Below are positions 34,075 to 42,891 of a DNA stretch of 64,000 nt, piece by piece. Below the pieces are notes generated by a model. The model was not told the DNA's origin, did no database searches, and was given only the letters and a program-made list of their open reading frames with translations. Both the position numbers and the translations under genes were made by a program. The stretch's first letter is position 1. Each line of letters starts with the position of its first letter. The DNA lies in the NCBI RefSeq assembly GCF_027492855.1, contig NZ_JAPUDY010000099.1, forward strand, positions 1-64,000, in the 5' to 3' direction. This stretch comes from Acidovorax sp. (GTDB lineage: Bacteria; Pseudomonadota; Gammaproteobacteria; Burkholderiales; Burkholderiaceae_C).

Positions 34075-35721
34075 TCAGTCGCCCCAGGGCAGCATCAAGG
34101 TGAGCAGCGACAGCTGGTCGAACTCCGGCGCGAAGGCGTCGATGATGAGTTGCGGCTCGGGGCATAGCGTGGTGTCGGTGATCACACCAAACTGCACGCC
34201 GCCGCCATAGCTCAGGATGGAGACCCCCAGGCCGATGTCGCCCGACTGCGGCACCCAGAACATGCACTGCGTGACGCGCGAGCCACACAGCGCGAGTTGC
34301 TCCTTGGGGCCGGGCACATTGGTCATCACGGCCGTGGTCTTGCGGCCAAACAGGTTGAGCAGCGCCTCTTGCGCGGGCTTGATCATCAGGCCCGCCACGG
34401 CCAGCATGGCGAACGCCAGGATGGGCTGGGTGCTGCCCTTGAGCGCACTCATGCGCCGACGCACCTCGTACACGCGCTCCACCGGGTTGGCCATGCCGAT
34501 GGGCAGCACCAGCGGAACCAGGCCAAAGCGGTTGCCCAGTTTCCAGGCTTCTTCCATGGGGCGCAGGTTCACGGGGATCATGGCGCGGATCTCCTGGCCC
34601 GTGGGGTCGTCGCCCTGGCCGCGCAGATAGCCGCCGATGGCGCCCGCCACGCAAGACAGCAGCACGTCGTTGATGGAGCAGTTGAGTGCCTTGCCGATGG
34701 CCTTGACCTCCTCCAGCGGGATCGGCGGGCACCAGGCCACACGCTTGGCCTGGCCGGGCTGGCCTTTCAGGCGCGTGGGAGAGTCGTCGGGCATCAGCGC
34801 CAGGGCCGCCGCGTCGCTCACCAACTGGTAGGCCACGCGTGCCATGTCCATGGTGCCCGTCAAGCCGCTCTGCATGATTTTCTCGGGGTCGCCCAGCATT
34901 TGCAGCGACTTGGCCGCGCTGTCGCCCGCCAGATCGAGGGCCTTCACGGTGAGGCCGGTGAAGGGCTTGATGAGGGAGTCCGTGATCCAGTCCTCGGCCG
35001 TCGCGCCTTCGGCTGCCGCGCGGTGCTTGCGTTTGGGGGGCTCCGAGCCGCCGTCCACCAGCGACATGGTCACCGAGATCAGCGCGATGCCGTCGGCAAT
35101 GCAGTGGTGGATGCGCACGATGAGCGCGCTGCCGGGTTGGCCGTCGTCGCCCACGAAGTTCTCGATCAGGTGCAACTGCCACAGCGGGCGGCGCGGATCC
35201 AGCGGCTGCATGGAAAGTTCGCCCACACGGTCTTGCAGCGCGCGCTGCATGCTGTGGCCCTTGCCTGCCCCCTGGGGGCGCGGGAGCTTCTCGCGCAGCA
35301 CATGGGCGGCGATGTCGAAATGGCGGTCTTCCACCCAGGTGGCGCCCGCAGCATCTTCCACCACACGCTGGCGAAAGCGTGGGTACTGCAGCAGGCGCTG
35401 CTGCACGCGCTCGCACAGGTCTTCCCAGGTGATGCCTGGCGACAGCGTCCACACGCCGTTGATCATCATGAGGTTGCTGGACGAGTCCATGCGCAGCCAG
35501 GCGGTATCGACCTTGCTCATGCGCTCGCCCGACAGGCCCAGCATGCCGGTGGCGGCGCGGCGCACATTTTTCTGTACGGCGGTGGCCGCCTTGCGGGCGA
35601 CGGGAGGCAGGGCCTGTGCGGCGCGGCGAGCGGCAGCGGGAGCCTGCGCGCGCGCCTGGCGCAGAGAGCTGGCGGCGCCTTTGGCGGCAGTGGCGCTGGG
35701 AGCTGGAATACGGGTCACCAT
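34075..35721 (-). CDS. Wax ester synthase/acyl-CoA:diacylglycerol acyltransferase
   Basis: A 548-residue enzyme of the WS/DGAT family, which esterifies fatty alcohols or diacylglycerol with acyl-CoA to make storage lipids at the membrane. The active-site motif HHCIADG lies near residue 207 (about 130-140 in most relatives), and GLGVSILSYGG closes the second domain. The conserved start (MSKVDTAWLRMDS) is only reached at residue 68; before it is an Ala/Arg/Pro-rich extension. Met68 (35520) is an alternative start. It is divergent from the acyl-CoA-binding protein gene, which could supply its substrate. Confidence 0.9.
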   Translation of the reverse strand: MVTRIPAPSATAAKGAASSLRQARAQAPAAARRAAQALPPVARKAATAVQKNVRRAATGMLGLSGERMSKVDTAWLRMDSSSNLMMINGVWTLSPGITWEDLCERVQQRLLQYPRFRQRVVEDAAGATWVEDRHFDIAAHVLREKLPRPQGAGKGHSMQRALQDRVGELSMQPLDPRRPLWQLHLIENFVGDDGQPGSALIVRIHHCIADGIALISVTMSLVDGGSEPPKRKHRAAAEGATAEDWITDSLIKPFTGLTVKALDLAGDSAAKSLQMLGDPEKIMQSGLTGTMDMARVAYQLVSDAAALALMPDDSPTRLKGQPGQAKRVAWCPPIPLEEVKAIGKALNCSINDVLLSCVAGAIGGYLRGQGDDPTGQEIRAMIPVNLRPMEEAWKLGNRFGLVPLVLPIGMANPVERVYEVRRRMSALKGSTQPILAFAMLAVAGLMIKPAQEALLNLFGRKTTAVMTNVPGPKEQLALCGSRVTQCMFWVPQSGDIGLGVSILSYGGGVQFGVITDTTLCPEPQLIIDAFAPEFDQLSLLTLMLPWGD

Positions 35722-35884
35722 CGGATGTACACCTGTTGTGTTTGTTTTTGGGGGCTTGCCTCTATGGATTGCGTGGCGCGCGGCCGTGCACAGCCCGTAA
35801 GATACAACGCAGCAATCCCTTGCCGACACCGTTCTTTCCCTCCCCCGTCCTCTACTTTCGTTTTCCATTCTAGGAGCAACCGAC

Positions 35885-36139
35885 ATGGCCGATCTGAACG
35901 CCACCTTCGAAGCCGCTGTGGCCAATTCCAAGAACCTCAGCGCGCGCCCCGACAACGCCACGCTGCTCAAGATCTATGCGCTGTACAAGCAGGCCACCGC
36001 TGGCGACAACGCCGAGAAGAAGCCCAGCTTCTCTGACATGGTGGGCCGCGCCAAGTGGGATGCCTGGAACAACCTCAAGGGCACCGAGGCCGATGCCGCC
36101 AAGCAGCAATACATCGACCTGATCACCTCGCTGAGCTGA
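35885..36139 (+). CDS. Acyl-CoA-binding protein
   Basis: An 84-residue four-helix acyl-CoA-binding protein. The core segments are TLLKIYALYKQAT (near residue 24) with the conserved Tyr and Lys, and KWDAWNNLKG (near residue 56), the family signature. It binds long-chain acyl-CoA and buffers or delivers it. Such proteins are mainly eukaryotic but recur in beta- and gammaproteobacteria. TAGGAG precedes the start. It is divergent from the wax-synthase/DGAT gene and followed by a strong terminator. Confidence 0.95.
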   Translation: MADLNATFEAAVANSKNLSARPDNATLLKIYALYKQATAGDNAEKKPSFSDMVGRAKWDAWNNLKGTEADAAKQQYIDLITSLS

Positions 36140-36170
36140 TCGGTCCAGGCGGAAAAGCCTGTGACCAACC

Positions 36171-36206
36171 CCAACAAAAAAGCGACCGAGGTCGCTTTTT
36201 TGTTGG
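36171..36206 (+). terminator. Rho-independent terminator, bidirectional
   Basis: A perfect 17-base inverted repeat (arms 36171-36187 and 36190-36206) around GCGACC-GA-GGTCGC, flanked by A6 on the left and T6 on the right. It can terminate the acyl-CoA-binding protein gene and, read leftwards, also carries a T-run for the convergent HMG-CoA-lyase-family gene. Confidence 0.92.
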
Positions 36207-36231
36207 AAAAACGTTGCGAGGTAGAGCTGGC

Positions 36232-37161
36232 TCAGGCGCGAGCATCCTGCGTCCAGCCCTTGGGCAACCCTGCCTCGGGCGTCATGCCGTAGATTGGCTC
36301 GCCCGGCAGACCCGCCTGCAGCGGTGCGCGTGCGGCCATAAGGCGCCCAAGGTCCACGCCCGTGGCGATGCCCATGGCCTCGAACATGAACACCAGGTCT
36401 TCAGTGACCACGTTGCCTGATGCGCCGGGCGCGTAGGGGCATCCACCCAGGCCGCCTAGCGACGCATCGAACGTGCGCACCCCCACGTCGTAGGCCGCCA
36501 GGCAATTGGCCAGGCCCAGGCCTCGTGTGTTGTGCATGTGGGCCGCACCGGCCCGGGCGCCCAGCTCAGCGCGCAGGCGGGTGAACAGGCGGCGCACCTG
36601 TGCCGGGTTGGCCATGCCGGTGGTGTCGGACAAGCCCACCTCGTCGGCGCCCGCCTCGGCGCACAGGCCTGCGAGCCAGATCACGTCGTCTTCGGGCACC
36701 TCGCCCTGCAGCGTGCAGCCAAACGCGGTGGAAAGCCCCACCTCCACCTGCATGCCGGGTGCTTGCGCATCGCGCAACCGGGCCACGGCGCGCACCTCTT
36801 CGACCATTGCCTCACGCGTCTTGCGCACATTGGCCAGCGAATGGGCCGCGCTGGCCGACACCGGCAACGTGACCTTGTGCACGCCACTGGCCAGGGCCGC
36901 CTCGGCGCCGCGCAGGTTGGGCGCCAGAGCCATCACGGTGATGCCGGGGTGGGAGAGTGCGTGGCGCACCACCTCGGCCACATCGGCCATCTGGGGCAGC
37001 AGGCGCGCAGGGACGAAGGAGCCGACCTCGATCTCGCGCAGGCCAGCCGCCACCAGCGCATCAATCCAGCGCAGCTTGTCGGCGGTGGGCATGGTGGCTT
37101 TGACGGACTGCAGGCCGTCGCGCGGCCCGACTTCGCTGATGAGAACGTCCGAAGGTTTCAT
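36232..37161 (-). CDS. Hydroxymethylglutaryl-CoA lyase family protein
   Basis: A 309-residue TIM-barrel enzyme of the HMGL-like family. It begins VLISEVGPRDGLQ (metal-binding Asp and catalytic Arg), has VGLSDTTGMANP near residue 195 and AHMHNTRGLGLAN with two metal His near 222, then GGLGGCPYAPGASGNV containing the catalytic Cys near 250. That Cys loop is the HMG-CoA lyase signature, so it likely cleaves HMG-CoA (leucine catabolism) or a close acyl-CoA. It stands alone, convergent with the acyl-CoA-binding protein gene. Confidence 0.92.
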   Translation of the reverse strand: MKPSDVLISEVGPRDGLQSVKATMPTADKLRWIDALVAAGLREIEVGSFVPARLLPQMADVAEVVRHALSHPGITVMALAPNLRGAEAALASGVHKVTLPVSASAAHSLANVRKTREAMVEEVRAVARLRDAQAPGMQVEVGLSTAFGCTLQGEVPEDDVIWLAGLCAEAGADEVGLSDTTGMANPAQVRRLFTRLRAELGARAGAAHMHNTRGLGLANCLAAYDVGVRTFDASLGGLGGCPYAPGASGNVVTEDLVFMFEAMGIATGVDLGRLMAARAPLQAGLPGEPIYGMTPEAGLPKGWTQDARA

Positions 37162-37363
37162 GGTGGGGCGTTGTCTTGGAGGGGGAATGCGGACTCAAAG
37201 GATAGCGCGGCAGCGGCGCAGCATGTGCCTTGGGTGTATTGAGCAAAGTGGCAGATTTTGCTGCCATACCGGCAAATTGGCCTGCGATATGCAGCAGTCT
37301 GGGAGATTCCCATTGCTGCGGTGCTCCGGGACACTGTTTCTATTCCACCCGGAGACAAGCAGC

Positions 37364-38425
37364 ATGCCTTCCAAAAACCACTTTTCCACCCTCTATCTCA
37401 GCGCGCCCGATGTCATTGCACTGGTGCAGCGCAAGGGCATCGAACAGTGCCTGCGCGGCATCGCCGACAACATCGAGGCGGATTTCCTGCGCTGGAGCGC
37501 GTTCGACAAGTCGGCCCGCGTGGCCAGCCACTCGCGCGACGGTGTGATTGAACTCATGCCGATCGCCGACGACCAGACCTATGCGTTCAAGTACGTCAAC
37601 GGCCATCCCAAGAACACGCGCTGGGGCTTGTCCACCGTGATGGCGTTCGGGGTGCTGGCCGACGTGGCCACGGGCGCGCCCTTGCTGTTGAGCGAGCTGA
37701 CCCTGACCACCGCACTGCGCACGGCTGCCATGTCGGCCGTGGCGGCCCGTGCCCTGGCACGCCCCGGCGCGCGCTCCATGGCGCTGATCGGCAACGGCGC
37801 ACAGAGCGAGTTCCAGGCGCTGGCATTTCACCACCTGCTGGGCATCGACACCCTGCGGCTGTTCGACACCGACCCAGCCGCCACCACCAAGCTGCAGGCC
37901 AACCTGCAGGGCACGGGCCTGCGCACTGTGGCCTGTGCGAGCGCGGCCGAGGCCGTGCGCGGCGCCGACATCGTGACCACGGTGACAGCCGACAAGACCA
38001 ACGCGACCATCCTCACGCCTGACATGCTGGCGCCCGGCATGCACATCAACGCAGTGGGCGGCGATTGCCCCGGCAAGACAGAGCTGCATGCCGATGTGCT
38101 GCGCCAGGCACAGGTGTTCGTCGAATACGCCCCGCAGACGCGCATCGAGGGTGACATCCAACAACTGCCGTCCGACTTTGCAGTGACCGAGCTGTGGGAG
38201 GTGCTGGCGGGCGAGCGCGCCGGGCGGGCCAACGATGCGGCGGTGACGGTGTTCGACTCGGTGGGCTTTGCGCTGGAGGATTTTTCGGCGCTTCGGTTTT
38301 TGCGCGATGCGGCGACCGAACTGGGCATGGGCCAGCCCATGGAACTCATCCCCGAATTGCAAGACCCCAAGAACCTGTTTGGGGTGCTGAGCCTGCGCAG
38401 CCCGCGGCTGCGCGCAGCCGCCTGA
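37364..38425 (+). CDS. Ornithine cyclodeaminase / mu-crystallin family protein
   Basis: A 353-residue NAD(P)-binding protein. Residues near 80 (KYVNGHPKNT) include the substrate-binding Lys, and ALIGNGAQSEFQA near 140 is the Rossmann glycine loop. NAVGGDCPGKTEL near 227 includes the catalytic Asp position of ornithine cyclodeaminase. Members deaminate ornithine to proline or act as alanine dehydrogenase or ketimine reductase; the longer length favours the ornithine cyclodeaminase branch. GGAG precedes the ATG. The 202-base upstream gap contains an inverted repeat GGCAG/CTGCC (37250-37265) but no gene. Confidence 0.9.
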   Translation: MPSKNHFSTLYLSAPDVIALVQRKGIEQCLRGIADNIEADFLRWSAFDKSARVASHSRDGVIELMPIADDQTYAFKYVNGHPKNTRWGLSTVMAFGVLADVATGAPLLLSELTLTTALRTAAMSAVAARALARPGARSMALIGNGAQSEFQALAFHHLLGIDTLRLFDTDPAATTKLQANLQGTGLRTVACASAAEAVRGADIVTTVTADKTNATILTPDMLAPGMHINAVGGDCPGKTELHADVLRQAQVFVEYAPQTRIEGDIQQLPSDFAVTELWEVLAGERAGRANDAAVTVFDSVGFALEDFSALRFLRDAATELGMGQPMELIPELQDPKNLFGVLSLRSPRLRAAA

Positions 38426-39118
38426 TCAATCCTTCCACACCACGCTGCTCGCCGGATCAGCGCGCGTGGTGCGGAAATGGTTGGCCGCGTGGGCCGGGTC
38501 TGCCATGCCGAACGAGATGCCGCAGACGATGCTGCGGTCTGCGCCAATGCCCAGCACCTCGCGCAGCACGCCGGGGTAAGACGCCAGTGCGGCCTGGGCG
38601 ATGGAGCCCACGCCCAGGCTGTGCGCGGCCAGCATGAAGCTGCTCACATACGCGCCGCAGTCCACTGCGCCATACACGCCCAGCGCCTCGTCGCTGGTGA
38701 CGATGGCCACATGGGGCGCACCAAACATCGTGAAGTTCTCTGCCGCCTGGCGGGCCGAGGCTTCGCGGTCGCCCTTGGCAATGCCCAGGGCTTCGTACAA
38801 GCCCCAGCCACATTCACGCCGCCGTTCCTGGTACACGCCCCGGTATTCGCGCGGCCAGGGCAGGTCGGGTGCTGGTGGGTGGGTTGCCATGTGGGCTTGC
38901 AGCGCGCTGCGCAGGCGCGCCAGCGTGGCGCCGCTGGCGATGGTGAGCTGCCAGGGTTGTGCGTTGCACCACGAGGCGGTGCGCTGCGCGGTGGCCAGGA
39001 TGTGTTCGATGGTGGCGCGGGGCAGCAGCTCGGGCAGAAAGGCGCGGCAGCTGTAGCGCGTGTGGAGCAGTGTGGAGAGGGTGTCGAACGCAGCGGTTTC
39101 GGTGGTGGCAGATGCCAT
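38426..39118 (-). CDS. Nitroreductase
   Basis: A 230-residue FMN-dependent nitroreductase. It opens LHTRYSCRAFLPE with the phosphate-binding Arg residues, then TASWCNAQPWQL near residue 50 (flavin-binding segment) and the C-terminal GISFGMADP. No signal peptide. It probably reduces nitroaromatics or quinones with NAD(P)H. Its stop directly abuts the stop of the convergent ornithine-cyclodeaminase-family gene (TGATCA). A PHA-system gene precedes it on the same strand by 14 bases, which may form a unit. Confidence 0.9.
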   Translation of the reverse strand: MASATTETAAFDTLSTLLHTRYSCRAFLPELLPRATIEHILATAQRTASWCNAQPWQLTIASGATLARLRSALQAHMATHPPAPDLPWPREYRGVYQERRRECGWGLYEALGIAKGDREASARQAAENFTMFGAPHVAIVTSDEALGVYGAVDCGAYVSSFMLAAHSLGVGSIAQAALASYPGVLREVLGIGADRSIVCGISFGMADPAHAANHFRTTRADPASSVVWKD

Positions 39119-39132
39119 GGTTGTGCTGGCTC

Positions 39133-39516
39133 CTATGCCTTCTTGGCCTTGCTGGCCGCCTTGCCACCTGGCTTGTTCGCACCGGCGTCCGCGACGTGTT
39201 GTTGTTTCTTCTTGGCGCCAGGGTGGGGTGCATTGAGCAGCGCGTCGAGTTGTTCGCCAATCTCGGCTTCGATGCGGTCTTTGAACGCACCCAGCAAAAA
39301 GCCGAGCTGCGCCTTCATCTCGAACTGGTGCGCATCCACCAGCAGCGTGCCCTTGACGCCCGAGCGGGTGAAGGTCAGCGTGTCTTCGGTGTCACCTTCT
39401 TCGTAGGTGCATTCCATGTCGAACTTCTCTTCGGCCTTTTCAGCCCATGAGAAAGCCACCTTGCGGGCCTCCTTGAAGCCCAGGTGGTGGTCGCGGTGGA
39501 TGTGGATATCGGGCAT
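39133..39516 (-). CDS. Polyhydroxyalkanoic acid system family protein
   Basis: A 127-residue soluble protein of the small family associated with polyhydroxyalkanoate granules. It begins MPDIHIHRDHHLGFKEARKV, has an acidic segment MECTYEEGDTEDTLTFTRSG and a C-terminal Lys/Ala-rich tail like those of DNA- or granule-binding proteins. The exact role is unknown. It sits between the nitroreductase and aminopeptidase genes on the same strand, 11 bases from the latter. Confidence 0.85.
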   Translation of the reverse strand: MPDIHIHRDHHLGFKEARKVAFSWAEKAEEKFDMECTYEEGDTEDTLTFTRSGVKGTLLVDAHQFEMKAQLGFLLGAFKDRIEAEIGEQLDALLNAPHPGAKKKQQHVADAGANKPGGKAASKAKKA

Positions 39517-39527
39517 GGGGCGTCTCC

Positions 39528-40673
39528 TTATGGTGTTTTCTGCGAAGGCAGCAGGGCACGCAAAGTCTCGTGGCGCTGCGACTGGGGCTGCTTCGTCAGT
39601 TGTCGTACGGCATCATAAAACCGGGGCCAGTCGCGTGCTTCGCGCTCAAACAGGGCTTCGAACCCAGGCACCAGTTCATCGTAGGCGGCCTGGGCCGCAA
39701 AGCTGGCGTTGTTGGCCTGGGCCACCCAGCGGTCGTAGCCCACCACCTGGGCCGTGGTAGCCACGGGCGCGGGGCCACCTGGTGTGCCCAGCCAGCGTGC
39801 ACGCAGGGTCGCGTAGTCGGCGCGGAAGTTTTGCATTGCTTCAAATTTCATAGCTGCCAGCGCTTGTTCGTTGGGCGCTAGAACCTCTTTTTGTTCGTAA
39901 ATATCGGCCAACCGAGCGCGGGTGGCGCGCGTCAGCGCACGGAATGCGCTGCGCCGCGTCTCGCTGGTGGCAAAGGCCTCGCGCGCCTGCGGAGTGGCCT
40001 GCTGGGCCAGCCACTGCGCGCTGCCGATGCGCTCGACCGCCGTGGCGAAGGATTCGTTGAACAGGGTGTCGTCCTTGGCGTAGACGACCTGGTGCGCCAG
40101 TTCGTGGAACAGCAGGCGCACGAAGTCGCCCTCGGGCCAGGCGATGAAGGTAGACAGAAGCGGATCGCCGCCCGCCCAGTTCATATAGCCCAGCGTGGAG
40201 TAGGCGGGCACGCCATACACCTCCACCTCCAGGCCTTGCGCGGCCAGTTGTGCTGCCTCGGCCTGCGCGTCGGCCTCGGTGAAGTAGCCCCGGTAGCCAA
40301 TGCACCCCGTCACCGGAAAACACCAGGTGTGCAGCGTGAGCGCATAGGGCGGCGCGGCCACCACGTTCCACACGGCGGCGGGGCGTTTCAGGTCGGCATA
40401 GCGGCGGTAGCTGGCGTTGTCGGGCAGGCCCAGTTCGGCCACGGCAAAGGCGCGGGCGCGCTGTGCCAGTTGCAGCCGTTCGCGCAGGGCGGGCGAAATG
40501 TCGGTGCGCGCAATCCAGTGGTCGATGGGCTCCGCCGCCTGCATGAGCTGCGCGTGCCCGCGCAAGGATTGCAAGTAATAGCCCAGCGAACCCGTGGCGC
40601 TGGCGCACCCGGCCAGCGCGCAGCAGAGCCACAGCGTGCACACGACCCGCAGGCGATGAAAAAACAGGTGCAT
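39528..40673 (-). CDS. Putative zinc aminopeptidase lipoprotein
   Basis: A 381-residue protein with a lipoprotein signal (LWLCCALAGC, lipid-bearing Cys near residue 23), so membrane-anchored in the periplasm. The zinc motif HELAHQVVYAKDDTLFNESFATAVE near residue 190 supplies two His and the distal Glu. It belongs to the COG4324-type predicted aminopeptidase family, of unproved specificity. About 20 codons near residues 257-279 are contributed by a dispersed repeat element in frame (see copy E), so this segment may be an insertion absent from relatives. Confidence 0.85.
   Translation of the reverse strand: MHLFFHRLRVVCTLWLCCALAGCASATGSLGYYLQSLRGHAQLMQAAEPIDHWIARTDISPALRERLQLAQRARAFAVAELGLPDNASYRRYADLKRPAAVWNVVAAPPYALTLHTWCFPVTGCIGYRGYFTEADAQAEAAQLAAQGLEVEVYGVPAYSTLGYMNWAGGDPLLSTFIAWPEGDFVRLLFHELAHQVVYAKDDTLFNESFATAVERIGSAQWLAQQATPQAREAFATSETRRSAFRALTRATRARLADIYEQKEVLAPNEQALAAMKFEAMQNFRADYATLRARWLGTPGGPAPVATTAQVVGYDRWVAQANNASFAAQAAYDELVPGFEALFEREARDWPRFYDAVRQLTKQPQSQRHETLRALLPSQKTP
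39838..39903 (+). repeat. Dispersed palindromic repeat, copy E, inside a coding region
   Basis: ATAGCTGCCAGCGCTTG followed by GGGCGCTAGAACCTC and a T5 run matches the repeat family seen at four intergenic sites, here in the plus orientation. It lies wholly within the aminopeptidase gene on the minus strand and keeps its frame open, encoding roughly residues 257-279 (IYEQKEVLAPNEQALAAM). Confidence 0.7.
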
Positions 40674-40754
40674 GCGGGCAGTTTATGGGCAGATCGGACT
40701 GGGCGCTGGCGCGGTGTCAGCAGTTTGGCCGCAGTCGTTTCTAGAATGCAGCAC

Positions 40755-41405
40755 ATGACCGCTGAAACCGCCCCCGCGCTGCCCGAAGGCCTGTTTGCCG
40801 ACGACGCTGGTTGTCCGCGCTGCTTTTGGTGCCAGTCCATGCCCGGCTACCGCCACTACCACGACCACGAATGGGGCTTCCCTGTGGCGGACGACCGGCG
40901 CTTGTTCGAGAAGTTGTGTCTGGAGGGCTTTCAGTCGGGCCTGAGCTGGCTCACCATACTGAACAAGCGCGAGGGTTTTCGCGCCGCGTTTGCCAACTTC
41001 GACGCCGAGCAGGTTGCCGCTTTTGGCCCGGCCGATGTCGAGCGCCTGGTGCAGGACGCCGCCATCGTGCGCCACCGGGGCAAGATCACCTCCACCATCA
41101 ACAACGCACAGCGCGTGCTGGATCTGCGCCGCGAGTTCGGCTCGCTGGCGCACTACGCGTGGCGCTACGAGCCCACGGCGGCCGAACGGCCCGGGCGCAT
41201 CACACGCGAAGTGGCTCGCACGCTGTCCACCTCGCCCGCATCCATCGCCATGTCCAAGGATCTAAAGAAACGCGGCTGGAGTTTTGTGGGCCCCACCACG
41301 GTGTATGCCTTCATGCAGGCCATGGGGTTGGTGAACGACCACCTGGAAGGTTGCCATTCGCGCGCTTTGGCGCTCAAGGCGCGGGCGGAGTTCGTGGTGC
41401 CCTAA
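40755..41405 (+). CDS. tag: DNA-3-methyladenine glycosylase I
   Basis: A 216-residue base-excision repair enzyme that removes 3-methyladenine from DNA. It shows RCFWCQSMPGYRHYHDHEWG near residue 22-41 (zinc Cys and active-site segment), FQSGLSWLTILNKR near 58 and the C-terminal HLEGCHSR zinc residues. An in-frame ATG nine bases earlier (40746) is an equal start; neither has a clear ribosome site. It is divergent from the aminopeptidase gene. Confidence 0.94.
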   Translation: MTAETAPALPEGLFADDAGCPRCFWCQSMPGYRHYHDHEWGFPVADDRRLFEKLCLEGFQSGLSWLTILNKREGFRAAFANFDAEQVAAFGPADVERLVQDAAIVRHRGKITSTINNAQRVLDLRREFGSLAHYAWRYEPTAAERPGRITREVARTLSTSPASIAMSKDLKKRGWSFVGPTTVYAFMQAMGLVNDHLEGCHSRALALKARAEFVVP

Positions 41406-41460
41406 GGGCTGTAGGGCATTGCAGGCCTATCATGGCGTGCCAACAAGCTACCCTGCTCGA

Positions 41461-41820
41461 ATGAAGCACGTTTGCCCCCATTGCCAGAAGCCCGGCGTTA
41501 GCCACTTGGCGCTTCGCTGGTCCTCGCGAGGAAGCCCTGCGCAATGCGGCTATTGCGAAGGGCCGTCTCATGTACTAGCCAGCACGTCCAGCGGTATTGG
41601 GGTGTTCACCTGGATGACGCCGATCTGTGGCTTGGTGTTGGGTGTGGGGCTTTCGTCCATTGGCGTCGTGACGGCAGGTTTGCTGGTGGCAGCTTTGGGC
41701 AACGTGTGGATGTGGCGCCGGTGTGAGCTGTTTCCGATAGATAAAAAGGCCGCGCAAACGGCGAACCGGGTGGGCTGGGCAAGCAGCCTTTTTTGGGTGG
41801 TGGCGGTGTTCTTTGGCTGA
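41461..41820 (+). CDS. Small zinc-ribbon membrane protein, unknown function
   Basis: A 119-residue protein with an N-terminal zinc ribbon (CPHCQKPG and CGYCEG) followed by two closely spaced hydrophobic helices (about residues 50-85) and a third near the C-terminus (LFWVVAVFFG). It is probably an inner-membrane protein with the metal site in the cytoplasm. I do not recognise a named family. The start ATG at 41461 has only weak ribosome-site support. It is convergent with arsC. Confidence 0.6.
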   Translation: MKHVCPHCQKPGVSHLALRWSSRGSPAQCGYCEGPSHVLASTSSGIGVFTWMTPICGLVLGVGLSSIGVVTAGLLVAALGNVWMWRRCELFPIDKKAAQTANRVGWASSLFWVVAVFFG

Positions 41821-41858
41821 TTCCGGGAGACGGTCATGCTGGGCAGTGCGCAAAAGCT

Positions 41859-42281
41859 TCAGGCACGCTGACCTTTCTCATTGATCACCACCTCGCCATC
41901 TTCCTTGGTGAAGGCGCCTTGCTGGGGCGTGGGCAGGATGTTCAGCACCTGTTCCGATGGGCGGCACAGCCGTGTGCCCAGCGGCGTGGCCACGATGGGG
42001 CGGTTGATGAGAATGGGGTGTTGCAGCATGGCGTCGATGAGCTGTGCGTCGGTTACGCCCGGCGCGTTCAGTTGCAGCTCGGTGAAGATCGCTTCCTTGG
42101 TGCGCACGGCGTTGATCACCGGTTCACCCGTGGCGGCGATCAGGGCTACCAGCGTGGCGCGGTCGGGTGGGGTTTTGAGGTACTCAATGACCTCGGGCTC
42201 CAGGCCGCTGTTGCGGATCATGGCCAGCGTGTTGCGGGACGTGCCGCATTTTGGGTTGTGATAGATGGTGATGGAGCTCAT
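41859..42281 (-). CDS. arsC: Arsenate reductase, glutaredoxin-linked type
   Basis: A 140-residue ArsC of the plasmid R773 type, reducing arsenate to arsenite with glutathione/glutaredoxin. It begins ITIYHNPKCGTSRN with catalytic Cys12, and the three active-site arginines appear in RTKE, INRPIV and TRLCRP. Length equals R773 ArsC (141). Its start lies only seven bases after the phnN stop on the same strand, so it probably belongs to the phnF-DUF1045-phnN unit rather than to an ars operon; no arsR or arsB is near. Confidence 0.93.
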   Translation of the reverse strand: MSSITIYHNPKCGTSRNTLAMIRNSGLEPEVIEYLKTPPDRATLVALIAATGEPVINAVRTKEAIFTELQLNAPGVTDAQLIDAMLQHPILINRPIVATPLGTRLCRPSEQVLNILPTPQQGAFTKEDGEVVINEKGQRA

Positions 42282-42288
42282 GGTGGGG

Positions 42289-42891
42289 CTACAAAGAGGT
42301 CGGGTCGATGGGTGAAAGTGTGCCACTGTGCGCGGGCCATCCTGGTAGCTGCCCCAGCGCGTGCAGCAGTTGCTGGCCTGCATCGTTCAGTGTGCCGTTG
42401 TTGTGCACCTCCAGGTGGGCCGTGCCTGGGGGCAACGTGAACGCCATGGCCCGCTGCACGCGGGCTTCCACTGCATCGGGCGTTTCGCGGCCACGCGACA
42501 GCAGGCGCTCGCGCAGCACCTGCGGGCTGGCCGTGATGTGCACGGCCACCAGGTGGGGGAACTGCGCCAGCGCATCGGCCAGGTAAGCGCGTGAGCCGTT
42601 GAGCAGCACCCAGTGGTCCTGGGCCAGTGGCGCAAGCTGCGCATGCCGGATGCCGTAGCCCAGGCCATTGGCCTCCCAGTGCAGGGCAAACGCTTGCTCA
42701 CGGCGCAACGCCGCAAATACTTCGGGCGAAACACTTTCATGGGCTTCGCCGCCGGGTATTGCCATGCGGCTAATGGTGCGCCGTGCCCAATGCACGGGGC
42801 AGGGGGCGGGCAAGTGCGCGCTCAGCCAGTCGAGCAGGCTGTCTTTGCCCGCGCCCGATGGGCCCATGAAGTAGACCAGCCGGGCCGTCAT
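42289..42891 (-). CDS. phnN: Ribose 1,5-bisphosphate phosphokinase
   Basis: A 200-residue kinase with a Walker A loop GPSGAGKDS at residues 10-18 and a guanylate-kinase-like fold. PhnN makes PRPP from ribose 1,5-bisphosphate, a late step of the C-P lyase pathway. VHWARRTISR near residue 34 and GREHWVLLNGSRA-like segment near residue 98 fit the family. Its start overlaps the end of the DUF1045 gene, showing translational coupling, and arsC follows. Confidence 0.93.
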   Translation of the reverse strand: MTARLVYFMGPSGAGKDSLLDWLSAHLPAPCPVHWARRTISRMAIPGGEAHESVSPEVFAALRREQAFALHWEANGLGYGIRHAQLAPLAQDHWVLLNGSRAYLADALAQFPHLVAVHITASPQVLRERLLSRGRETPDAVEARVQRAMAFTLPPGTAHLEVHNNGTLNDAGQQLLHALGQLPGWPAHSGTLSPIDPTSL

